From Mesostigma viride (lineage: Eukaryota; Streptophyta; Mesostigmatophyceae; Mesostigmatales; Mesostigmataceae): 64,000 bases of DNA. The stretch's first letter is position 1. The number at the start of each line of letters is the position of its first letter. The position numbers and the translations under genes were made by a program. Where the stretch lies: contig RPFO01000175.1 of the NCBI GenBank assembly GCA_009746045.1, positions 1,669,898 to 1,733,897 of the forward strand, given 5' to 3'. Under the pieces are notes generated by a model. The model was not told the DNA's origin. It searched no databases and saw nothing but the letters and a program-made list of their open reading frames with translations. Below are positions 8,630 through 16,665 of this stretch, one piece after another.

Positions 8630-11287
8630 AAAGTACTAGAAATCATGGCTGAAAATTCTTTATGGGCGCGCCGTGCTAAAGTTCGCTCTGGTAGAAGTGT
8701 CCCCTTCTTAGGGCACGTTCTGTCAGATGCCGGGGTTGCTACCGACCCAGATAAGACTAAGTCAATTCAGGAATGGCCTACCCCTACCGACGTTAAAGGT
8801 GTACGTAGTTTCCTAGGAATTGCTTCTTACTATAGGCGTTTTATCCCGCGTTTCGCAACTATAGCAGCCCCTATTAATCATCTATTAAAGAAGGATATCC
8901 CCTTTGTTTGGAGTAGTGAATGTCAGTCGGCTTTTCAGTGTCTAAAATCCCTACTCCTCTCCCCTCCCGTACTCATCCTACCGGATACTACTAAACCCTT
9001 TGTTGTAGCTACAGATGCTAGCAAGGTAGCTATAGGGGGCGTCCTTCTCCAGGATCAGGGTCAGGGCTTACAGCCAATTGAGTATATCTCTAGGACAATG
9101 CTTCCTGCGGAGCGTAACTATCCCGTACACCAGCAAGAACTATTAGCTGTGGTGTATTGTTGCCACGCGTGGCAGCACTTCCTTAAAGGTGCTCAATTTG
9201 ATGTTTGTCTGAATGAACCCTGTGAGCTTGATCCTTATAGATTAGTTATCCAGACAGATCACCGCCCTCTTACCCATCTTCTCTCACAACCCAACCTTAC
9301 CCCTCGTCAAGCGCGCTGGATGGAGTTTTTAGCACAGTTCTCCCCTTTTAAACTTCAGTATGTTAAGGGTGTAGATAACATAGTACCAGATGCACTCTCC
9401 CGTCGTGCAGATTACTCCTTTTTCGAGGACCTTGATGTTCTCAATACTACTCTAGTTCCTACTACTATGGGTGTAACCCCGTATGGTGAACTACCTGATG
9501 ATGAATCCTATGCCTACCTCTTTCATACAGCTGTTCGCATGCCTGATCTCCTTTCTCACGTAGGACTCTCTCTCCCGTGTGAGGCCCTTCCTGTGGTCTC
9601 GGTGGGGGGGGAGGGGAAAAATAAAATTTCTATACCGCTTAGCCATATAGCGACTAGGTCAGGAAAGTCTTATGAACACATAGTCCCTCTAGGACCTCCC
9701 CTTCTCTTTGGCAAGGCGGTAGGAGATCTCTTTAAACCTGTTCTGGATACCTCTGTAGCGATGCCTACCTCTGATCTCGAACGTCTTATTAGTAGATTTA
9801 CGGCCACTGAGCCGGAAGCATTAGCTGCCATTGCTGCCCATCCCCAACAATTAGGCAAGCACCCTTGTAAATTTGTAGGTGGATTTTTATATGTGCAGAT
9901 AGCAGATTCTCCCCCTCAATGGCGCCTGTATGTCCCTCCTATCTGTCGCTCCTCCTTGCTCTTTGAGTTGCATGACTTAGCTGCTCACCAGGGTGGTAAA
10001 CGGGTACGGGACCTAGTAGCCCGCTCTTACTACTGGCCTTCCCTTTTAAAGGATGTAGATGAGTATGTTAGAACCTGTCAATCTTGCCAGGAGATGAAAC
10101 CCAACAATGTAGGACAGATAGCAGAGCCTAGGACCTTACCTGATCCCATCATGCCGTGGGACTCCATTATGATGGATTTTGTAGGACCTTTTAGGAAGAA
10201 TGATAGAGGTAACGCCCAGATCCTTGTTTTTGTAGATCGTTTTACTCGTATGTGTCATCTCGTGCCGTGTCCCTTAGAACTCACCGCACGCGATTGCGCA
10301 CGCCTATACCTTAATAACGTATATAGATATCATGGTTTGAGTAGGCAGTTTATTAGTGATAAGGATAAGTTATTTACTTCTGATTTTTGGCAGCAGTTCT
10401 TCGCTGCTATCGGTACCAAGGTCACCTTCGGTACTGCCTACCACTCCTCCTCGTCTCATTTAGTAGAACGTTTGAATAGGGTAGTGGAAGAAGCTCTGCG
10501 TCACTATGTGAATGGCTCTGGGAGTGATTGGGAGGATTACCTATGTTTGGTAGAGTTTTCCCTTAACAACTGCCCTCAGGCTGCGCATGGTTATACGCCC
10601 TTCTTCCTAGATACTGGTAGACAACCTCTTACCCCTACCTCTCTCTTAGCTAGTCCTTTAAGGGACAAGGATGATGTGTCCCGGGATACTGTAGAAGGTG
10701 TGCAGGCGTTATTAGATAAGATGAAGAATGCACACGACAACGCTATTGCAGGGTACCATAGGGCGCAGGCCAAATACCTTGCTAGGTTGCGTGCCTCATT
10801 AGATAGAAGAGCACCTGAGATAGAAATAGGAGATTTAGTCTTAGTAGAAGGCCCCCGTGTTGGCCGCTTCGCTCATAAGTTCGAAGCTGAACTGAAAGTG
10901 AAACTTAGGCCCGCCTTCTTAGGACCCTTCCGTGTGTTGTCTAGAGTAGGTAATTTTCTGTATGAGATAGATATTCCTACCTCTTGGCAGACCCACTCTC
11001 GCACCTTTCATAGAAGCCAGCTGAAGCTCTATCATCAGAGCACGTTCGCTGGTAGAGAATTAGCCCCTGCCCCTTTAGAGCATAACCCGGATACTGGTGA
11101 GGTAGAGGATGAGGTAGAGGGTATCGTGGCCCATAGAGATATCAAAAAGGGCCGCGGTACCCAGCGCCAGTATAAGGTGAAGTGGATGTATGCTCGTAGT
11201 GAGGTAGATAAGGTCTGGTATACTGAGAGTGAGCTAGATGGGTGTAGTCGCCTGCTGCAGGAGTATAAAACCCTGCATAAGCTCTAG
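8630..11287 (+). CDS. pol: Pol of E0, part 2: RT thumb, RNase H, integrase, chromodomain
   Basis: Continues the RT broken at 6861 (PFLGHVLSDAGVATDPDK, then the SFLGIASYYRRFIPRFA thumb). RNase H spans about 8995-9430 with TDASKVAIGG and IQTDHRPL; about 15 extra residues separate the KGAQF and TDH strands. The integrase has an HHCC zinc finger (HDLAAHQGG ... CQSCQ, about 9970-10100). Its DDE core has D in MMDFVGPF (about 10171), D in FISDKDKLF (about 10357) and E in HLVERLNRV (about 10463). A GPY/F-like module follows (FLGPFRVL), then a C-terminal chromodomain (VEGIVAHRDIKKGRG ... YKVKWMY ... ELDGCSRLLQEY, about 11115-11285). The chromodomain would steer integration to marked chromatin. No internal stop or frameshift after 8635. 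Confidence 0.92.
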   Translation, partial: KVLEIMAENSLWARRAKVRSGRSVPFLGHVLSDAGVATDPDKTKSIQEWPTPTDVKGVRSFLGIASYYRRFIPRFATIAAPINHLLKKDIPFVWSSECQSAFQCLKSLLLSPPVLILPDTTKPFVVATDASKVAIGGVLLQDQGQGLQPIEYISRTMLPAERNYPVHQQELLAVVYCCHAWQHFLKGAQFDVCLNEPCELDPYRLVIQTDHRPLTHLLSQPNLTPRQARWMEFLAQFSPFKLQYVKGVDNIVPDALSRRADYSFFEDLDVLNTTLVPTTMGVTPYGELPDDESYAYLFHTAVRMPDLLSHVGLSLPCEALPVVSVGGEGKNKISIPLSHIATRSGKSYEHIVPLGPPLLFGKAVGDLFKPVLDTSVAMPTSDLERLISRFTATEPEALAAIAAHPQQLGKHPCKFVGGFLYVQIADSPPQWRLYVPPICRSSLLFELHDLAAHQGGKRVRDLVARSYYWPSLLKDVDEYVRTCQSCQEMKPNNVGQIAEPRTLPDPIMPWDSIMMDFVGPFRKNDRGNAQILVFVDRFTRMCHLVPCPLELTARDCARLYLNNVYRYHGLSRQFISDKDKLFTSDFWQQFFAAIGTKVTFGTAYHSSSSHLVERLNRVVEEALRHYVNGSGSDWEDYLCLVEFSLNNCPQAAHGYTPFFLDTGRQPLTPTSLLASPLRDKDDVSRDTVEGVQALLDKMKNAHDNAIAGYHRAQAKYLARLRASLDRRAPEIEIGDLVLVEGPRVGRFAHKFEAELKVKLRPAFLGPFRVLSRVGNFLYEIDIPTSWQTHSRTFHRSQLKLYHQSTFAGRELAPAPLEHNPDTGEVEDEVEGIVAHRDIKKGRGTQRQYKVKWMYARSEVDKVWYTESELDGCSRLLQEYKTLHKL
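9604..9616 (+). promoter_or_regulatory. Internal copy of the polypurine tract (possible central PPT)
   Basis: Eight G, A, four G, followed by A-rich sequence, inside pol. The same G8-A-Gn signature forms the 3' PPT at 14035-14045 and ends gag at 3667-3680. Function as a second plus-strand primer is inferred. Confidence 0.3.
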
Positions 11288-11363
11288 TTGTAGACCTTCT
11301 CCTCTCTTATGTTATGTCTGCTGTCGACGGATGGTTGGTTGTCCCCTCCCCTCCGCAGCCGTC

Positions 11364-11990
11364 ATGTCAGAGCCTACCCCTCCGGCTGAGAGCTCGCTGC
11401 CGTCCCCGCCCCCACCGGACCCTGAGCTGTATTTCGAGGCCCTTCCGGGCCGCTGGGTGTCGCGATCAAGTTACCCGGGTGGCGTTGTGCAGCCGGCCCT
11501 TCAGGCCCAACATGCGGGCTTAGTCAGGGCGGCCCTCTTCGGGGTCACGTGGTATGGTCCTTCCCCTGATGAGCCGCACCAGCTTGTCCTGCACGGGTTC
11601 GACGATGCCGGACACTGTTTGTTGGGGTGTGGTTCCAGCTGTCCCGCCTTGGGACAGATAGATGCGGTTCTCCGGTGCTGCCGTGTGTTCTCCTACCTCT
11701 CTACCCCTGTGGGCCGTACCTGCCTACGGGAGGTGTTCCCTTGGCTTCCGGCTGAGGGTGATGCTGAGGTAGATGAGAACCCCTGTGACCTTTTACGGGC
11801 CGTAGAATTCATGGAGATAGCTGATCAGTCGGCGGGACTAGCGGTTAGTGGTCCTGCCCCTTCGGGCGCCCCAGCCGAGGTACATTATACTCCAGATTAT
11901 TCTGCCTCGAGCGCTGCGTCCGCCTCCTCGGCGTCTGTTCCTCCCTCTCCGGTCCCGTCGTCCCCTCGGTCGACCCGGGTGTTGCAGTAG
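11364..11990 (+). CDS. Unknown ORF 1 downstream of pol in E0
   Basis: 208 aa, first ATG 77 bp after the pol stop. The N-terminus is Pro-rich; a compact middle (about residues 27-150) has several Cys and aromatic residues (ELYFEALPGRWVSR, GHCLLGCGSSCPALG, REVFPWLPAEG). The C-terminus is Ser/Ala/Pro-rich. I recognise no domain. Base composition is much more GC-rich than gag-pol upstream, including the third codon position, which suggests separate origin or different constraint. Position between integrase and 3' LTR is where extra ORFs (env-like, or antisense ORFs in plant elements) occur in other LTR elements, but I see no signal peptide or membrane segment, so an envelope role is not supported. 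Confidence 0.5.
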   Translation: MSEPTPPAESSLPSPPPPDPELYFEALPGRWVSRSSYPGGVVQPALQAQHAGLVRAALFGVTWYGPSPDEPHQLVLHGFDDAGHCLLGCGSSCPALGQIDAVLRCCRVFSYLSTPVGRTCLREVFPWLPAEGDAEVDENPCDLLRAVEFMEIADQSAGLAVSGPAPSGAPAEVHYTPDYSASSAASASSASVPPSPVPSSPRSTRVLQ

Positions 11991-12040
11991 AGCCTACCCC
12001 TTCGGGTTTGCCTGATCCTCTTTCGGCGACGGTCTCGGCT

Positions 12041-13576
12041 ATGCAGGCTCAGATCCAGTCCCTGACCACGGCGTTCGGGGCCTTCCTGGCGGCCCAAGCG
12101 CAGACTCCGGCCACGCCAGGTGGGGTGTCTGTGGTGTCCGCGCCCCCTACCCCTTTGGTTGCTTCGGCACCTGTGGTTTCGCCGGCGCCCCCTACCCCTT
12201 CGGTTGCTGCGGCTCCGACACCTCCGGTTGCCTCCGTGCCTGCGGCCGACGTTCCCGCGCCTCGGCGCGAGTCTTCAGCCCCTTCGGCTGTGCCCGCCGT
12301 CGCCCCCTCTGGGCCGTCCGCTGCGCCCTCACAGCCAGTTCGTGGTTTCTTCAGCGACACGGGCGATCATCCCAGGCTTTGGGAGGGTGGTCCCCCGCAG
12401 AGGATCCCGGTGCCCGACTGGAGCTTGGATGGTAACCAATCTTATGCCGGGCTGCCTGTCCCTACGGGCCCTATCTTCAATATGTGGCCTGAGGGTGCAC
12501 CGGCAACGGAGACCGGCGCGCCTGCGTCGATGGCGGGTCCGTCACGGCCCTCTCTGGCTTCGGGTCCGGCGCGACCTCCTGTTTTACCAGTGCCCCCTGC
12601 GTCGGTGTCGGCTCCTGCCCCTGCGTCGGCCCCTGCTTCGGTCCCTGCTCCTTCGGCCTCGCGGTCTTGGCCGCGGTTGTTCGGTCCACCGGTCAGGATC
12701 CTCGCGTCACCCGCGCTGCCGATTCCCTCCGGGAGTTGTCCCAGGGTGATCGGGACAGGGCCCCTTCTGTGGTGCATGCGACGCCGGAGTCGCGCGACAC
12801 GCCCATTCCTGGGTATGGTATGTCCGCACTCGCCTGCCGACAGTGTGACCTGCCGCGCGCCTCTGCTGAGCTTGCCATCTCCCCATGTCCTACGGGTTCT
12901 CCCAGGTGTGTCGGGCGCCCGGGATCGTGGCCTACCCATTGAGACTGATCGGCCTCCCTTCGACATGGTTATTTTAGCTGATCCGGTGTTCGAGGGTGAG
13001 ATCCTGGTCCGGCGCGTTCTGTATCGCTGGGCTAGGCGCCACAACGACTTGGACACCTACGGTGGGTTCCAGTGGGCTTACCCTCCACCTCTGGGCATTA
13101 TGGCTTCGGATGCCCTTACAGTAGAGTTTCCTGCGGTGCCGGGTGCGGCGTACACTACGGTCCTCCAGCCCATCCTTGAGTGGGATGCCCGTCGTCCGGC
13201 GCCTATCCCGGGCCAGGGTCTAGACTCCCGCGGTCACCCTCCTCCTCGGGCCAGCGACTACCTAGAGACATTCGGGTCGCGACAGTGTGTTCGTCGGTGG
13301 CGCTCCCGCGAGGTTCGGCACATCCGGTTGTGGCCGTCCAACGTGGAGCCCCTGGTGGACCTGTTCTTCCCGACGGGTATGCGCCCTCGGATCCGGTACC
13401 ATCGCCTCCTCCTGCGGGCCCTTTGCCTGATCGCGGTAGAGCCTTTCCTTCGCCTCTTTGCCTGTGGCTTTCTGGACTGGGCCCGTGGCCAGGTCGTCCT
13501 CACGCAGCATAGGTATTACTGGGCCTTCTGGGCCTCTTTCCTGACGGCGTGTGGGCCGATGTTTTCCTCACTGTAG
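12041..13576 (+). CDS. Unknown ORF 2 downstream of pol in E0, probably frame-damaged
   Basis: ATG at 12041; the open frame is 511 aa. It starts with a short amphipathic stretch (MQAQIQSLTTAFGAFL), then 200 residues rich in Pro, Ala, Ser and Val. The C-terminal part looks globular (FEGEILVRRVLYRWARRHND, about 12988 onward). Two signs of damage: between about 12660 and 12950 another frame looks more protein-like. At the 3' end the frame shifted by one base continues past the stop at 13576 with WADVFLTVDRHDNVEDVAHY and ends at 13671. The original product was probably somewhat longer. No family recognised. The coiled-coil-like start resembles Gag-type assembly segments, but this is a guess. Same high GC as its upstream neighbour. 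Confidence 0.45.
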   Translation: MQAQIQSLTTAFGAFLAAQAQTPATPGGVSVVSAPPTPLVASAPVVSPAPPTPSVAAAPTPPVASVPAADVPAPRRESSAPSAVPAVAPSGPSAAPSQPVRGFFSDTGDHPRLWEGGPPQRIPVPDWSLDGNQSYAGLPVPTGPIFNMWPEGAPATETGAPASMAGPSRPSLASGPARPPVLPVPPASVSAPAPASAPASVPAPSASRSWPRLFGPPVRILASPALPIPSGSCPRVIGTGPLLWCMRRRSRATRPFLGMVCPHSPADSVTCRAPLLSLPSPHVLRVLPGVSGARDRGLPIETDRPPFDMVILADPVFEGEILVRRVLYRWARRHNDLDTYGGFQWAYPPPLGIMASDALTVEFPAVPGAAYTTVLQPILEWDARRPAPIPGQGLDSRGHPPPRASDYLETFGSRQCVRRWRSREVRHIRLWPSNVEPLVDLFFPTGMRPRIRYHRLLLRALCLIAVEPFLRLFACGFLDWARGQVVLTQHRYYWAFWASFLTACGPMFSSL

Positions 13577-14034
13577 ATAGGCATGACAATGTCGAGGATG
13601 TGGCCCACTACCAGGCCTACCTGGAGGTCCTGCTGGCCTCTCGTGGCACTTATCAGACGGATGGCCACTAGATAGAGGGCCTTAGGCCCGACCTGAGGGT
13701 GTTGTCCCTCCGGTATATAGAGTCGCCCTCATATTCTGGCCAGTTGGTTGGCTGTTCTTGGTCCTTAGCGCTGATGTGTTTACTCTGTGTGTCCTGCCCA
13801 GTGCCGTCCCCCCCGGCCAGGACTCCGTTCCAGGCAGTTAGGGGAACCTCCCACCAGGCTTGGTGCTGGCTAACCCTACACCACCCGGCGTGGTGGTGGA
13901 GACCGTGTGAACTATTGGTGCTTTGTATCTGGGATGGTCTATCGATTGTGTTGGTATGTGCTGGGTGCATTAGGTTTTTCCTACCCCTTTGGTTCCCTCC
14001 TCTCTGCGTAGGGAGAGGGCTCCCTACCTTTTGT

Positions 14035-14045
14035 GGGGGGGGAGG
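14035..14045 (+). promoter_or_regulatory. Polypurine tract of E0
   Basis: GGGGGGGGAGG directly abuts the 3' LTR, the standard place for plus-strand priming. Confidence 0.8.
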
Positions 14046-14616
14046 TGTTACGTCGCGTAACAATTCGTTGTAGTTACGGACGTAAATTAGGTCCTTAGCC
14101 TCGGTTGTTCCTAGGTTACGTGCAGTTCTAGTTTGGACATGATTGTCCCCGTAACAGTACTGTGGTATATTGGGTGCCTTTGGGCGCCGCGCCGCGTACT
14201 ATATTAGTGGTCCTTATCCTTTTGTAGAATGTAGTGGACCGGCGTGCATCTGTGCACCTGCTTGTGTTTCTGTGTTTCCGCAGGCGAGGGCCAGGTCGGC
14301 CCGAGCCTGTTGGACCGTTGGTGACCATTTATGCACGTTCCACTCTTTGTGTGGTCACTCGGCGTGTGTTAAATGAATTAACACATATAGGCTTGGGTCA
14401 CGGCAGTTTAGTTGTGTTTCCTTCCTCTTTTCCTGGAGTAAACGGGTTTGATTAAATGGCCTATGGCATATTACAGTAGTACATATGTAAATGCATTGAG
14501 ATCTGGTTCGTCTCGGTCGTCTTTCGCTAAGGGTGTAAATAGAAGCGGCCTCACTAGTTTAGGTAGTATCAGGACAGGTAGAGGTAGAGGTGGCGGCCGA
14601 GGCTTGCGGCGTAACA
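14046..14616 (+). repeat. 3' LTR of chromovirus E0
   Basis: 571 bp, same as 370-939 with one extra A; followed by the target duplication CTCAC at 14617-14621. Confidence 0.95.
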
Positions 14617-15306
14617 CTCACTCTTGCCTCCTTCGCATACGTGGCGCCCATGATATGGCGGGTGCTAGCCTTGCTCGGGTGGTAGCCTCGCTAGGGTGGT
14701 AGAACCCGAGAATTTTGCATCCAAAAGTGTGCACGTCACTGAGCTTTTAGTTACCTGTCGGCTGCCCTTTCTTGTTGAGAGTCTGTTCTTTCACGATGTG
14801 TGTCCAGACAGTCTCGAATACGGCCTGCATCTCGTCAGCCCCATCATCATCGTGTTCCATAGACCCGCACTATCACCGTCGCTAGCCATGGTGCCTGGAT
14901 GTCAATTGTGCTACGATTAAATGTTAGTTAGGTGCCAGATGCGCGCCCTTGTTGGCAGACAACATAACATCGTCACCTAATTTCCTCGTCCGTCTCCTAG
15001 ACCCTAGTCCGACACGCAGCAATCTGCAGCTGCTGCAGATTGCTGCGTACATACATGCATTGCCAATGCATGTAAAAGTACAGTCGTACACGGCCAGCTT
15101 GGCACCTGCACGCCCGTTTATTTGTCGCGGAGTTACAGGTCGCCTCAGTCTAGTTCCGGCTCCACGTGCCGTCCAAAATGATGCCAGAAGCTACTTCGAA
15201 CACGGTTCATACGCAAAAAAATACGCAAAAAATACGCAATACGCAAAAAATACGCAAAAAATACGCCGTGCGTATTTTTTTGCCCATTTTAATACGCAAA
15301 TCTTGC

Positions 15307-15440
15307 TTCTATTAACCGTGGAACTCCAGGGTAACCAGACTCTTTATTAAAACAATAAGTAGAGCACATCGGGAAGTGGCCCCCAACTGGCCATCCTTAC
15401 CCATGGGAACACTTTATGTCCAAAAAGGCTAGCCTTACCC
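15307..15440 (-). repeat. Split direct repeat A, outer copy
   Basis: 134 bp, same as 15853-15986 with about one mismatch visible. Begins TTCTATTAACC on the plus strand. Confidence 0.9.
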
Positions 15441-15473
15441 CCAAACAGGCAACACACAGGGAGGGCGGGTGGG

Positions 15474-15852
15474 AAAACAAAAGAGACCGCCATGAGCTAG
15501 GTGAGCAAGCTTTTATCGTGTTTCAAGGCCAACGGCTCTCTACCAACGGCCAGATCCGGCAACGGCCTCTAAACAGTTTTAGCCGTCAAGTTTTACTTCA
15601 GATATTGCCTGTTGCAAACCCGTCCGCAATCACAGATCTGCTAGGAGAACCTAGACGCAAAAATCCGTCGTCAAGGTACTCAGCACACCGTCAAGGTATG
15701 GGCCGCAACAATTAGGCCATATCTTCCGTAATACTCGTACACTAGAAGCCTAATCAACCTTATTACGATCACATCACCCAGCTCTATTTCACCTAGCATC
15801 AGCGGCTCCCCTTCCGTATCACTATAAAGAAACTATGTTCAGAGAACCCCGA
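15474..15852 (-). repeat. Split direct repeat B, copy next to A
   Basis: 379 bp repeated at 20317-20695; directly abuts repeat A at 15853. Confidence 0.9.
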
Positions 15853-15986
15853 TTCTATTAACCGTGGAACTCCAGGGTAACCAGACTCTTTATTAAAACA
15901 ATAAGTAGAGCACATCGGGAAGTGGCCCTCAACTGGCCATCCTTACCCATGGGAACACTTTATGTCCAAAAAGGCTAGCCTTACCC
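15853..15986 (-). repeat. Split direct repeat A, inner copy
   Basis: 134 bp, repeat of 15307-15440; borders the recombinase-encoding internal region. Confidence 0.9.
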
Positions 15987-16062
15987 TTACATCCCTCCCT
16001 GGCGACCCAAGCCAGGGGCAAAACAAAAACCGGTGGACGCATAAGACAAGAATGAAGGGAAC

Positions 16063-16665
16063 TTAAGAGGAAGGCAGAGAAAAGACGCTCCGCCAAATGC
16101 GCGGGGGGCAGGCGGCGATAGCCCGAACCAGGGCGTCAGGAAGGGTGAGGGCCAAGCTCCGGTGCAATCCCACATAGTGGGCGACAGTTTTGCTGCTGCG
16201 CCAGCGACCCCGATGCTGAATATCAGCCATGCTGCGCTGCCGCAAAAAATCATAGGTAGCCCCCCCATGCCGCAGCCCGTGAATGGTAAACACCGTGTCG
16301 ACCCCCAAAGCTTGCGTGGCCTGATGCCAAACCCGGCTGAACTGGGCATAATCGTAAGGGAACACCCGCTCCCAGGCCGCCTTGCCACGCATACAAGCCC
16401 GCAAGAGGGTCTCAGTCATGACATCCTCGATCACCACAGACTGCACCTCCCCCTTAGCCGTCTTAGCTGACATCAACAACAAGGCGCCCCGCTGCGAACC
16501 CCGCAACCGAACATCAGGCTGCAAGCGCACATGGCCGACCAACAGGTTGAGCGCCTCCGATACCCGCAGGTATTGTTGGAAAATAACGATGACCATCATA
16601 GCCGCACGAGGCTGCCGCTGGAGCACCATAGTACAAGCAAGCGCAAACGCAGCCTCCCATGGAAT
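16063..16665 (-). CDS. Tyrosine recombinase of the PAT/Ngaro-like element (C-terminal part)
   Basis: Catalytic set R...HxxR...H/W...Y is visible: R in YLRVSEALNL (about 16560), HGLRHGG (about 16265-16285), HRGRW (about 16205) and the nucleophile Tyr in AHYVGLHR (about 16170). These enzymes integrate circular cDNA. The frame differs by one from the RT frame upstream; the switch falls at a run of ten C (plus-strand G run 16666-16675). The recombinase was therefore probably the end of one polyprotein with RT, now out of frame through a homopolymer indel, either real or a sequencing error. The frame is open upstream of the run as far as 16899, but sequence there is the wrong frame of pol. Ends normally at a stop, 76 bp before repeat A. 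Confidence 0.85.
   Translation of the reverse strand: MPWEAAFALACTMVLQRQPRAAMMVIVIFQQYLRVSEALNLLVGHVRLQPDVRLRGSQRGALLLMSAKTAKGEVQSVVIEDVMTETLLRACMRGKAAWERVFPYDYAQFSRVWHQATQALGVDTVFTIHGLRHGGATYDFLRQRSMADIQHRGRWRSSKTVAHYVGLHRSLALTLPDALVRAIAACPPRIWRSVFSLPSS

Larger units (their letters stand above)
370..14616 (+). mobile_element. Ty3/gypsy chromovirus, complete LTR to LTR, recently inserted (E0)
   Basis: Two LTRs of 570 and 571 bp are near identical (I see one single-base indel, at about 849 versus 14529), so insertion is recent. LTRs begin TGTTACG and end CGTAACA. The 5-bp target duplication CTCAC is present at 365-369 and 14617-14621. A primer-binding-like site follows the 5' LTR and a G-rich polypurine tract precedes the 3' LTR. 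Order is HBD-like ORF, gag, protease, RT, RNase H, integrase, chromodomain, then two unknown ORFs. Protease-RT-RNase H-integrase order defines Ty3/gypsy and the C-terminal chromodomain defines chromoviruses. Two later insertions (3725-5413, 6862-8629) break it, so this copy cannot make full pol despite its young LTRs. The host site is a hAT transposon. Confidence 0.95.

Noticed and set aside
12049-13510. Long antisense ORFs in the GC-rich block after pol
   Set aside because: High GC makes stops rare on the opposite strand; the sense frames are more protein-like, though an antisense ORF as in some plant elements cannot be wholly excluded.
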